NCBI GenBank assembly: GCA_016784355.1 | Contig: JADHUV010000016.1 | Location: forward strand, 1-58,573 | Origin: Nitrospira sp. | Lineage (GTDB): Bacteria > Nitrospirota > Thermodesulfovibrionia > UBA6902 | DNA: 58,573 bases | Direction of reading: 5' to 3' | Part shown: positions 1 to 7,687 of the stretch, one piece after another | Layout: each line of letters begins with the position of its first letter | How positions within the stretch are numbered: position 1 is the first letter of the stretch | Translations under genes and position numbers: made by a program | The notes under the pieces: generated by a model | The model's database searches: none | What the model saw: the letters and a program-made list of their open reading frames with translations, nothing else | What the model was told of the DNA's origin: nothing

Positions 1-19
1 CACCATTTCTCCTTTTTCT

Positions 20-330
20 TTCCCCTTCGTCATTTGTAATTCGTCAATCGCTACTCGTCAATTTGCTTTAATCCGTAAAAAGAAAGTGACAAGTGACGAA
101 TCCCGAGTGATGAATGACGAACGTTGCCTTTCCCTTCGTCATTCGTAGTTCGTCAATCGCTACTCGTCAATTTGCTTTAAAGACAAGAAAGGAAAGTGAC
201 AAGTGACGAATCCCGAATGACGAGTGACGAACTCTGCCTTTCCCTTCGTAATTCGTATTTCGTCAATCGCTGCTCGTAAATTTGTTTTAAAGACAGGAAA
301 GGAAAATGACAAATCCCGAGTTACGAATTA
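20..330. repeat. Three tandem copies of a ~110-bp palindromic repeat
   Basis: Three consecutive units, roughly 20-128, 129-238 and 239-330, align to each other with few changes. Each begins with several TTCGTCA/ATTCGTC-type words and ends with the complementary TGACGAA words, so each unit is itself an imperfect inverted repeat that could fold into a long hairpin. The third copy is more decayed. A fourth copy lies at 46609-46705, just after a tRNA gene, so this is a dispersed family rather than a local duplication. It codes for nothing that I can see. The 1-387 stretch holds no other gene. Confidence 0.85.
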
Positions 331-387
331 AAAGTCAATGCAAAACACCTGCATACTTGCGCAACCATGCAATTATAAAGAAAAATA

Positions 388-416
388 TTGACACTCCTAA
401 TTAACTGTTGTATGAT
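388..416 (+). promoter_or_regulatory. Sigma-70 type promoter for the PEP-CTERM gene
   Basis: A perfect TTGACA (388-393) is followed after exactly 17 bases by TATGAT (411-416), one mismatch from TATAAT. Transcription would start near 423, about 27 bases before the ATG at 450. This supports the 450 start over an in-frame codon at 408, which lies inside the promoter. Confidence 0.8.
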
Positions 417-449
417 CTTTTCAATACTATAAAAAGATTGGAGATAATA

Positions 450-1160
450 ATGAAAAAACAAATTATGCTTGCATGTACGTTTTTTTTACTCTCGCTCACA
501 TTAATAATAAGCAACACCAATGCTCACGCTGGAGTATGGGGCGATCAGGTGACAAACAGTGCTGATCTGACAAGCCAGCGTTCCATCCTTCAGGGACAAC
601 TGACCGGTGACTGGAGCGATGATTTTACAATCAGCTGGAATATCACGGAAGACTCTGGACTGTGGACCTATAACTATAATATAACTGATGGTGAAACCAT
701 CAAAAAAACAGTCCTGGAACTGGATCAGGGGCTCGGCCTTAGTGATATTTCCAATATGATAATCAATGGTAGTTCAAGCAGCCAGTTCAGTATCGATACA
801 TGGGACAGCTCAGCTCCGCATCTAGGCGATATTCCGGCTGCTATATATGGTATTCGTTTCGAACCTAGCGGTAATCCTGTAAGCTACTCTTTTCAGACCG
901 AGGCAGCACCGGTATGGGGTAACTTCTATACAGTAGACGGATCGGCAGGTAAGAACTCAAGAATACACGCCTTCAATAATGCATTAGGCTATGCCTCATT
1001 TGACAGCAGCGACACAGGAGAGTTTATAGTCCGTCCGGGAGCAGCGGGAGATATCATGGATCCGGGCAGCATCGCACCGGAACCGCTCAGCAGCGTCCTG
1101 TTTCTTACCGGAGCCGTAGCACTCGCCGGCAGACTGTATAGAGTCAAAAAAACAGCCTGA
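450..1160 (+). CDS. PEP-CTERM sorting-domain protein, secreted
   Basis: A 236-residue protein with a hydrophobic signal peptide (about residues 5-27, ending in an Ala-His-Ala cleavage region). The C-terminus is a classic PEP-CTERM tail: Pro-Glu-Pro, a short transmembrane stretch (LSSVLFLTGAVALAG), then a basic end (RLYRVKK). In known systems exosortase cuts this tail and the protein is released or anchored, often as part of extracellular polymer. The middle is rich in Ser, Asp, Trp and Gly with no recognised enzymatic motif. I chose the start at 450 because GGAG lies 9 bases upstream and the promoter at 388-416 excludes the earlier codon. The gene stands alone between its own promoter and terminator. 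No exosortase gene is in the window. Confidence 0.85.
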   Translation: MKKQIMLACTFFLLSLTLIISNTNAHAGVWGDQVTNSADLTSQRSILQGQLTGDWSDDFTISWNITEDSGLWTYNYNITDGETIKKTVLELDQGLGLSDISNMIINGSSSSQFSIDTWDSSAPHLGDIPAAIYGIRFEPSGNPVSYSFQTEAAPVWGNFYTVDGSAGKNSRIHAFNNALGYASFDSSDTGEFIVRPGAAGDIMDPGSIAPEPLSSVLFLTGAVALAGRLYRVKKTA

Positions 1161-1183
1161 TCGTTATTAGACATTGCAAATCC

Positions 1184-1220
1184 AAACACTTATGAACGAG
1201 ACCGTTCATAAGTGTTTTTA
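1184..1220 (+). terminator. Intrinsic terminator after the PEP-CTERM gene
   Basis: A perfect 14-bp stem (AAACACTTATGAAC with GTTCATAAGTGTTT) around a 6-base loop, running into TTTTTA. It lies 23 bases after the stop codon. Confidence 0.85.
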
Positions 1221-1340
1221 ATTTCATGTCTCTACCATCTTTACATATTCAAAGACACTCTTTACAATTAATATGCCGCAACTAACAAGCTGGTGAGCAT
1301 AAAAAAACTTGAGTATAGCTTTACAATATACGGAGGGACC

Positions 1341-1958
1341 ATGAAATTCCAAAAAAACCAGTTATCACTTACATTTTTATTGTGTTCTATATTAATACTA
1401 ACCGGATGCGGCCCATCTGTACTGAAAATTGATTATCAACCACTGCCTAATTCTGACAATATACTTGCATCAATACAGCCTCAAAAGATACACTTACTGC
1501 CCTTCACTGACAGCCGTGAAGGTGATATTGCAAAAACTCTGATAGGCGGTAAACAGTTAGGTGAGGACGGAGTGGTGTATGATGTCAACTCTGAAAAGCC
1601 GGTAGCAGAGATTATGCACGATGCAGTAAAAGCTGAGTTATTAAGAAGCGGACATAGCGTGGTTGATTCAGACGGATCCTTTACGATGATGGGCACGGTA
1701 GAGACGTTCTGGCTGCACACAGATGTCTCGGAAGAAGATTGGGATGTAATAGCAAATGTGGCCATAAGGCTCGAGCTAAAGAATAACTCGTCCGGGAAAT
1801 CCTCTTTTTTTGGACCCTATAGCATTAAAAACAATGAACTGAGATACATTGCACCGGCTGATCCTGTTATGAAACGCATAATTGAGCTTGCCATAAGTAA
1901 AATAATCAGGCAAATGAGCTCTGACAACAACATTGCAAGCGCACTGAGCATAAAGTAA
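1341..1958 (+). CDS. Outer-membrane-type lipoprotein, YajG-like
   Basis: A 205-residue protein that begins with a lipoprotein signal peptide ending in the lipobox LTGC (Cys near residue 23), so it should be lipidated and carried to a membrane. The rest reads like YajG/DUF4410-type lipoproteins: an early 'LLPFTDSR' strand, a helix 'VAEIMHDAVKAELLRSGH', then a strand 'GTVETFWLHTD' and a C-terminal helix. That assignment rests on fold impression only. The start at 1341 follows a good CGGAGGGACC ribosome site; an in-frame GTG at 1293 has none. It is a single gene. Function unknown. Confidence 0.7.
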   Translation: MKFQKNQLSLTFLLCSILILTGCGPSVLKIDYQPLPNSDNILASIQPQKIHLLPFTDSREGDIAKTLIGGKQLGEDGVVYDVNSEKPVAEIMHDAVKAELLRSGHSVVDSDGSFTMMGTVETFWLHTDVSEEDWDVIANVAIRLELKNNSSGKSSFFGPYSIKNNELRYIAPADPVMKRIIELAISKIIRQMSSDNNIASALSIK

Positions 1959-2272
1959 CAATTTTACAGTGTGTTATAGAAAGGTCCTGTTTACCTTCAA
2001 CATAAACACTACTACTAAGTCATGCCGCCGATCTGTGCTTCCTTGACTATAAGGGCCTGATTATGGCACTATGTTGTTTGGATATTACGGGGAAAACTGT
2101 TTAAAAATCAAGATTTTCATCCAGCTTTATTAATAAATATTCTCCTGCAACTAAACAGATTGAGAAGAGTATGTTCAAGTTGGATAAGCAAATACGGCAA
2201 TCTGCATTGTACGCTGGTCTAACATTATTCGCGGATATTCCAGTTAGATAGCCATTTAGGAGGAAGCTTATC
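1959..2272. other. Non-coding stretch before the FKBP gene
   Basis: No gene, RNA or clear repeat recognised in these 314 bases. They should hold the promoter of the FKBP gene, but no convincing -35/-10 pair stands out. The last bases (TAGGAGGAAGC, 2257-2267) are the ribosome-binding site of the next gene. Confidence 0.4.
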
Positions 2273-2701
2273 ATGGCGGCAGTAGAAAACGGCAATACAG
2301 TCAAAGTTCATTATACTGGCACATTGGACAACGGCGAGATCTTCGACTCTTCCAGAGACAGAGAACCACTGGAGTTCACACTTGGTCAGGGACAGCTGAT
2401 AGACGGCTTTGAGAAGGCCGTAATAGGCTTAAGTGCAGGCGAGTCAACTGTAGTCAGAATCGAGGCGGATAATGCATACGGTCTCCACAGGGAAGAGCTT
2501 GTCATTGAGATAAAGAGGGAGCATGTACCCGCAAATATCGATCTTCAGGAAGGCGCACAGCTTAGCCTGAGTAATCCTGAAGGCGGAGTAATTAATGTTG
2601 TTGTAACTTCAGTCGAGGATGATCATATTACGGTCGATGCGAACCACCCGCTTGCCAATAAGGATCTGACGTTTAATATAGAGCTTGTAGAAATTCTGTA
2701 A
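2273..2701 (+). CDS. FKBP-type peptidyl-prolyl isomerase, SlyD-like
   Basis: A 142-residue protein with the split FKBP domain of SlyD: N-terminal 'VKVHYTGTLDNGEIFDSS' and 'PLEFTLGQGQLIDGFEKAVIGL' (FKBP strands and active-site region), then the inserted flap (about residues 66-120, with 'AYGLHREELVIEIKREHVP'), then a return to the FKBP sheet ('NHPLANKDLTFNIELVEIL'). SlyD proteins speed proline isomerisation and act as chaperones in the cytoplasm. The His/Cys-rich metal-binding tail of E. coli SlyD is missing, so a nickel-supply role is unlikely. A strong AGGAGG lies just upstream. Confidence 0.9.
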   Translation: MAAVENGNTVKVHYTGTLDNGEIFDSSRDREPLEFTLGQGQLIDGFEKAVIGLSAGESTVVRIEADNAYGLHREELVIEIKREHVPANIDLQEGAQLSLSNPEGGVINVVVTSVEDDHITVDANHPLANKDLTFNIELVEIL

Positions 2702-2789
2702 CTCATGGCAAGACGATTAAGATAATCGTTGCCAGAACATGACAGTCACACTTTGCAATTAAAGTAAAGATTATATAACTGATGGAGAA

Positions 2790-3182
2790 ATGATGACACA
2801 CAGACAGGATTACATCAAGAAAATGGAATTAAAGAAGAAGGCCAAGCTGGATGCAGGACTCTTATCGGAGAAGCATCCTGATGTAGTTGATATGGTCATG
2901 CTGGTAACGTATTATCATAAGGGCGAAAATCCGATCCTTCTTAAACGTACTATTAATTACTTTCCTACCAGCCATGCCTACTTTAACCTTGACTGCATGA
3001 TCAAGGGATGCGAGAACGGTTTCTTTGATCTGACCAAGACAGTCCGGGCACAGATAAAGGGTAAAAAGAAGGTAGTTAAAGGCACAATATCCTGCGGCAG
3101 AAAAGAGTGCAGCCTGACTCCAAAAGACGATGCAATCTCTTATGAAATCAATATCAAGTACAGCAGGGCAAAAAAGAAGTAG
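2790..3182 (+). CDS. Small conserved-looking protein, function unknown
   Basis: A 130-residue, Lys-rich protein with no signal peptide or membrane segment. It has a basic helical N-terminus, a central part with 'VDMVMLVTYYHKGENPILLKRTINYFPTSHAYFN', and three or four cysteines (DCMIKGCENG and SCGRKECS) that could bind a metal. The ribosome site is GATGGAG directly before the ATG; a second ATG follows at once. I do not recognise the family. It follows the FKBP gene by 88 bases and converges on the HARP operon. Confidence 0.65.
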   Translation: MMTHRQDYIKKMELKKKAKLDAGLLSEKHPDVVDMVMLVTYYHKGENPILLKRTINYFPTSHAYFNLDCMIKGCENGFFDLTKTVRAQIKGKKKVVKGTISCGRKECSLTPKDDAISYEINIKYSRAKKK

Positions 3183-3201
3183 TATCGCAGGTATAACTCA
3201 C

Positions 3202-3813
3202 TTATTCGATACACTCCCCGCCATTGTCCATATAGGCGTCAAGGTAGTCTTTCAGCCTTTCAGGGAATAGCCACCTGACGCCGAGCTTGTCAGCCCATTT
3301 AATAGCACCATTATCAGCAGTAACCAGTAGTGCGTCCAATTCTTTTGCCAGCAATATAAGGTCCACATCTTCCTTGCTGTCCAATATCCCTTCCCGCAAT
3401 GCATCCCGGTACTGCTTTCTCATACCCTGGATCAGTTCACGCTCCTCCGTACCTGCGGTATTTCTGACATTTTTCTCCGCGATCCTGAGGCCCTTATTAA
3501 TCCTGTCCCTCATGTCCTCAACCAGTTCATATATAAATATCGCCGGGCATGTCATGGCATGCTTGTCCGGAGACTTCTGCTGTATAATCGTAAGGAGCTG
3601 AGCGGGTATCTTTTTTTGGTCCACGAAGTTCATGAGCTCTTGAAATATCGAGGCTGGCATATAAAATTCAAGACACGTAATCCCACCAGCCAGCTGCAAA
3701 AATCCATTCATGGCATCTGTAGGTGAGCTGCCAAAATGATGCCTGACTTCCGGATTTACAAAAAGGCTGGTATCAAGTACCAATCGGTCTTTTTTCTGCT
3801 TTACATGTATCAT
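3202..3813 (-). CDS. HARP-type protein-only RNase P (PIN domain)
   Basis: A 203-residue PIN-domain protein of the UPF0278 / 'RNA ligase partner' family, whose Aquifex aeolicus member is a minimal RNA-free RNase P that removes 5' leaders from pre-tRNA. The length fits the Aquifex enzyme (about 190 residues). The PIN acidic residues are visible: Asp14 in LVLDTSLFVNP, Asp149 and Asp151 in SKEDVDLILLAKELD, and Asp167 in VTADNGAIKWADKLG. A helical insert (about residues 95-140, rich in Arg/Lys/Glu) matches the HARP spike helices. The gene overlaps the upstream lapAB-like gene by 41 bases in another frame and lacks a clear ribosome site, which suggests coupled translation. Bacterial HARPs are known mainly from Aquificota and Nitrospirota, which hints at the host lineage. 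Confidence 0.85.
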   Translation of the reverse strand: MIHVKQKKDRLVLDTSLFVNPEVRHHFGSSPTDAMNGFLQLAGGITCLEFYMPASIFQELMNFVDQKKIPAQLLTIIQQKSPDKHAMTCPAIFIYELVEDMRDRINKGLRIAEKNVRNTAGTEERELIQGMRKQYRDALREGILDSKEDVDLILLAKELDALLVTADNGAIKWADKLGVRWLFPERLKDYLDAYMDNGGECIE

Positions 3814-5107
3814 TTATATCAGGGATAATTGTATTCCATTTTCTGCACTCCGGGCACCTGCCCTCCCATTGCTTACTAATATGGGAGCAGTCTGTACAGC
3901 AGAAAGACAAATGTATATGCTTGTCAATCTGCAGCATCTTCCGGTACTCTTCAACGGCCTTTTCATGCTGTGCACGTCTCTCATATATATTGCCCAGCAG
4001 CAGGTGAAAATCAGGAAGATCCAAGACTGCAACATCTATGGAATCAAATATTTCCATAGCATGATCTATCATTTCAAGTCGATAATAAAGCTTAGCTAGA
4101 AAAAATTTCAGCTTTATATTTTTCTGATCTTTCTGGACTGCCTTCAGGTAAATATCTATAATCATCCCTGGCTCGCCCCTGGCTATATAAAAGTCCTCCA
4201 GGGCATCCAGAATCACAATAGAGGAAGTAACCTCATATCCTTTTACAAGAATCTCTTCTGCCTCCCGTGTATTCTCCTCTTTCAAATACGCCTCTGAAAG
4301 TGTCAGATATGCCGAAATAAACCCCCTGTCAGTCTTCAGCAGACCTTTAAGCAGTTTTATTGCCTTGTCAGTGGTGCCGGTATTAAGATAATGCAGGCCA
4401 AGTTCATATTTATACCCGATTGCCTTTGTCTCCGCAATAACCCTTGCTTCATCAGATAGTTTGCACTTCAATATCTTCTGCTGGACATCAATCACAGCTT
4501 CCCAATCTTTGCTGTACTCCAGCATATCCCTTTTTCTTCGAAGAAAGACCGGATTTTCAGCATCGATTTCAAGAATGTTATCAAACATCTTAACTGCCTC
4601 TGCCCAGTTGCCCTGAGCCTCTTCGAGTTTTGCCAGAGCTACCATTATCTCGATACTGCGCGGTTTTATCTCCCGGGCCTTCATGTATGCTTCTCTGGAG
4701 GCGGAGTAATCATACTGCTTCGCAGCAATATCACCTAACCTTACATATGCATCAATATAGGCTGGTTCAGATTCCACGACTTTCTGAAAAAACCCGGATG
4801 CCTCATCAAAACGCTCAGAATAAAAAGCATCCATTCCCTTTGAGTATAGTTCCCGCGTCTTTTCCTCACGCTTGCAGCGCCGCTGTACATTCCATCTTTC
4901 CAGGTAACGCCTCGCGTCTCTGAGGGCGGTAATCATAAACATGCCTAAAACACCAATAGCAGTAGAAATAAGAATAAGCGCAACCACAGGAACGGGGTAT
5001 GTTATTCCTTTCCACACCGTCACATCAACTGCCCCCTTATTAAAAAAAGTGAGCACTGAAAAAAGCATAAGAAATACAATTAAAAGAACTACTATAAGCT
5101 TTGCCAT
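3773..5107 (-). CDS. LapA-LapB fusion: membrane-anchored TPR protein with rubredoxin-like end
   Basis: A 444-residue protein. Residues 1-75 hold two membrane segments separated by 'NKGAVDVTVWKGITYPVPV', the layout of the LapA (DUF1049/YciS) domain. Residues about 85-405 are tetratricopeptide repeats (for example 'EPAYIDAYVRLGDIAAKQYDY'). The C-terminus has a rubredoxin-like zinc knuckle, C-x2-C-x11-C-x2-C (CTDCSHISKQWEGRCPEC), as in LapB/YciM. In E. coli LapB works with FtsH to degrade LpxC and so limits lipopolysaccharide synthesis; LapA is its small membrane partner from the neighbouring gene. Here both appear to be one chain. An ftsH gene lies 11 kb away. It follows rsfS by 24 bases and overlaps the HARP gene. 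The fusion reading is inference from domain order. Confidence 0.8.
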   Translation of the reverse strand: MAKLIVVLLIVFLMLFSVLTFFNKGAVDVTVWKGITYPVPVVALILISTAIGVLGMFMITALRDARRYLERWNVQRRCKREEKTRELYSKGMDAFYSERFDEASGFFQKVVESEPAYIDAYVRLGDIAAKQYDYSASREAYMKAREIKPRSIEIMVALAKLEEAQGNWAEAVKMFDNILEIDAENPVFLRRKRDMLEYSKDWEAVIDVQQKILKCKLSDEARVIAETKAIGYKYELGLHYLNTGTTDKAIKLLKGLLKTDRGFISAYLTLSEAYLKEENTREAEEILVKGYEVTSSIVILDALEDFYIARGEPGMIIDIYLKAVQKDQKNIKLKFFLAKLYYRLEMIDHAMEIFDSIDVAVLDLPDFHLLLGNIYERRAQHEKAVEEYRKMLQIDKHIHLSFCCTDCSHISKQWEGRCPECRKWNTIIPDINDTCKAEKRPIGT

Positions 5108-5131
5108 ATTCTCTAGATGTTCCTCTCCGTT

Positions 5132-5482
5132 TTATTGAACTTCAATCCTGGGTGCATCAATCCACATCTTGTCAAGATCGTAATAACCCCTTGTTTCTTC
5201 ATTGAAAATGTTTATTATAATATCACCATAGTCCAGCAAAATCCATTTCGCAAAATCCCTTCCTTCTCTACCGCGGCAGGCGAGCTTTTCTTTGGAGAAG
5301 TACTCATCAATCACATTGGCAATGGCCCTTAACTGAGCCGGGTTTTCTCCTGAACATATAACAAAATATTCAGCAACGGAAGACACATTCGTCAATTCAA
5401 GTACAACCGTATCAGTCGCCTTTTTATCTATAGCAAGCTTTGCCGCATTTATGGCAAGCTTTTTTATCCTATCCTCTAACAT
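5132..5482 (-). CDS. rsfS: Ribosome silencing factor RsfS
   Basis: A 116-residue protein of the RsfS/Iojap (DUF143) family, normal length. Typical motifs are 'DTVVLELTNVSSVAEYFVICSG' and 'GREGRDFAKWILLDYGDIIINIFNEETRGYYDLDKMW'. RsfS binds ribosomal protein uL14 and blocks subunit joining when nutrients are short. It lies 69 bases after nadD on the same strand, an arrangement common in many bacteria. Confidence 0.95.
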   Translation of the reverse strand: MLEDRIKKLAINAAKLAIDKKATDTVVLELTNVSSVAEYFVICSGENPAQLRAIANVIDEYFSKEKLACRGREGRDFAKWILLDYGDIIINIFNEETRGYYDLDKMWIDAPRIEVQ

Positions 5483-5551
5483 TTAATCTCCTTCGAATCC
5501 TGTAAAGCTGTCAGCTGGCTAAATCCTGTAGAAAATGCCGGCAGATACCAA

Positions 5552-6208
5552 TTATTTATATAAGTTATGTAAAAGTATATAGGAATTCACTGAATCAGGC
5601 AAGAGGTCTGAGACGGATTCACCTCTGCCTATCCTTGCCCTGATACAAGAAGCGGATATATCTACCGGAGTGACCTTACATAAATGCCCCTTCCCCCTCT
5701 CAAACAGGCTGCACTGCAGTTTCCCCCGCATACCCGTATCCAACCCGCGCAGATCCTCTGAACTCACGCCTCCCATACAGGAAGACTCCAGCAGATCCAG
5801 AAATGTATTACCCTGCCTGGATATCACGATCAGATCCACCATTTCAACTATCTTCTCCGGCTGTTTCCAAAGAGGCAGATCAAGAAAGGCATCGATTCCC
5901 AGAATAAAAAAAAGACTGCTCCCCCTTAACTCCTCTTTAAGTGCCCTGAGGGTATCCACCGTATAAGACCTGTCAACGCCATTCATCTCTATGGAAGATA
6001 TGCTGAATAAAGGGTGGTCAGTTATTGCACACTTAACCATTTCATAGCGATCAGCAGCCGGGGCAAGATCAGGCTTATCAAAAGGGGTCTTACCGGCAGG
6101 GATTATTATCACCCTGTCCAGCTGCATAATGCCGGCCACCTCTTCCACCGTACGCAGGTGTCCGTAATGAAAAGGGTTAAATGTCCCTCCGTACAATCCA
6201 ATTCTCAT
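5552..6208 (-). CDS. nadD: Nicotinate-nucleotide adenylyltransferase
   Basis: A 218-residue cytoplasmic enzyme that joins nicotinate mononucleotide to AMP in NAD synthesis. The N-terminal nucleotidyltransferase signature GGTFNPFHYGHL (the HxGH motif) and the C-terminal 'ISASCIRARIGRGESVSDLLPDSV' (ISxxxIR motif) are both intact. AGGG lies 6 bases before the ATG. It sits 30 bases downstream of proA and upstream of rsfS, a common bacterial order. Confidence 0.96.
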   Translation of the reverse strand: MRIGLYGGTFNPFHYGHLRTVEEVAGIMQLDRVIIIPAGKTPFDKPDLAPAADRYEMVKCAITDHPLFSISSIEMNGVDRSYTVDTLRALKEELRGSSLFFILGIDAFLDLPLWKQPEKIVEMVDLIVISRQGNTFLDLLESSCMGGVSSEDLRGLDTGMRGKLQCSLFERGKGHLCKVTPVDISASCIRARIGRGESVSDLLPDSVNSYILLHNLYK

Positions 6209-6238
6209 CTTACCCTGTACCTGCTTAGCAGCGATCTC

Positions 6239-7495
6239 CTAAATTCTGACCTGACCGTTTCCCAGTCCAATAAACTTTGTACAGGTAAGCTCCTCAAGCC
6301 CCATAGGTCCGCGAGCGTGAATCTTGTCCGTAGATATTCCCATCTCAGCCCCGAGTCCAAACTGAAATCCATCACTGAAGCGCGTTGAAAGATTTACAAA
6401 TACAGAGGCCGAGTCCACTTCCTTAATAAACCTCATGGATCTGGCATAGTCCTCGGTCACTATCGTCTCCGTATGTGCAGAACTGAATTCCGCAATATGA
6501 TCCATAGCCGCATCCATATCCTTTACAATCCTCACATTAAGAATAAGCGCAACATACTCAGTGTGATAATCTTCTTCTGTTGCAGAAACAACTGACTTAT
6601 CAAGCCGGACGGTCTTTTCACATCCCTTTAATTTTACACCCGCCTTTTTAAACCGTTTTATCATAGCGGGAAGAAACTTCTTTGCTATCTTTTCATCTAC
6701 CAGCATCGTCTCCATGGCATTACATGTACCTGGTCTCTGAGCCTTAGCATTTAAACATATCTCTTCAGCCATCTGCAGATCCGCAGCACGATCCACAAAT
6801 ACATGACATACGCCCTTGTAATGTTTCAAAACAGGTATGCGCGAATTCTCCGTAACCGCGCGAATAAGCCCCTCTCCGCCCCTTGGGATAACAAGATCAA
6901 TAATGCCCTCCAGTTTGAGCATTTCCATAATTGCCTGTCTGTCTGTCTTGTCCAGAAAAGTAATAACACCCTCATGAATGCCCTCTGCCCTGGCTGCCTG
7001 CCGAAGTATCTTCACGATTGCCTTATTAGAATGTATAGCCTCGGATCCACCCCTCAGCACCACGGCATTGCCAGCCTTCAGACATAGCCCGGTCGCATCT
7101 GCCGTAACATTAGGTCTGGACTCATAAATAATTCCGATAACTCCAATGGGAACACGCATCCTGCCGATCATCATGCCGTTCGGCCTTGTCCACATCTTGA
7201 TAATCTCGCCAGATGGATCAGGCAGGGCAGCGATTTCCTGAAGCCCCTGAGCCATCTCCTCTATCCGCTTCGGTGTAAGGGCCAGCCTGTCAAGCATCGC
7301 CGGCGCAAGGCCTTTCTTCTTAGCAGCATCAAGGTCCTTTTTATTTTCACGCTGAAGCTTAGCACTCTTTTTCTTTATCAAAGCTGCCATTTTTAAGAGC
7401 GCATTATTTTTCTGTTCCGAAGATGCCCTTGCCGCTGCCCTGGCACCGGCCTTGGCATCAAGCGCCTTTTTTAAAACATATTCCTTCATATCCAT
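6239..7495 (-). CDS. proA: Gamma-glutamyl phosphate reductase
   Basis: A 418-residue enzyme of usual length that reduces gamma-glutamyl phosphate with NADPH, the second step of proline synthesis. The aldehyde-dehydrogenase-fold signatures are present: 'IGVIGIIYESRPNVTADATGLCLKAGNAVVLRGGSEA' and the catalytic Cys in 'NAKAQRPGTCNAMETMLV'. TAAGGAGG lies 8 bases before the ATG. It is the first gene of the minus-strand operon proA-nadD-rsfS-lapAB-HARP. No proB is in the window. Confidence 0.97.
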   Translation of the reverse strand: MDMKEYVLKKALDAKAGARAAARASSEQKNNALLKMAALIKKKSAKLQRENKKDLDAAKKKGLAPAMLDRLALTPKRIEEMAQGLQEIAALPDPSGEIIKMWTRPNGMMIGRMRVPIGVIGIIYESRPNVTADATGLCLKAGNAVVLRGGSEAIHSNKAIVKILRQAARAEGIHEGVITFLDKTDRQAIMEMLKLEGIIDLVIPRGGEGLIRAVTENSRIPVLKHYKGVCHVFVDRAADLQMAEEICLNAKAQRPGTCNAMETMLVDEKIAKKFLPAMIKRFKKAGVKLKGCEKTVRLDKSVVSATEEDYHTEYVALILNVRIVKDMDAAMDHIAEFSSAHTETIVTEDYARSMRFIKEVDSASVFVNLSTRFSDGFQFGLGAEMGISTDKIHARGPMGLEELTCTKFIGLGNGQVRI

Positions 7496-7645
7496 AATAC
7501 TGCCTCCTTAACGATGAAAAAGGTAAAAAATGAGTAATAATTATAACATAGCCGGGTATTTGGGGTTACATTCCCGGCTCTTAAGATTTTAAATGATACA
7601 TCCGAACTTATAAATAGTAATAATTTTTTCAAACAATCAGCCGAA

Positions 7646-7674
7646 TTGAAGTGGAATGAAGTACAGAATAAGAT
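7646..7674 (+). promoter_or_regulatory. Candidate promoter of the diguanylate cyclase gene
   Basis: TTGAAG (7646-7651), a 17-base spacer and TAAGAT (7669-7674). Transcription would start about 7 bases before the ATG at 7688, leaving almost no leader. That fits the lack of a ribosome-binding site. Sequence match only. Confidence 0.4.
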
Positions 7675-7687
7675 ATCAATTTAATAT

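Noticed and set aside
20..330. Possible CRISPR array
   Set aside because: Units are ~110 bp, palindromic and diverged, with no short identical repeats separated by unique spacers and no cas genes.
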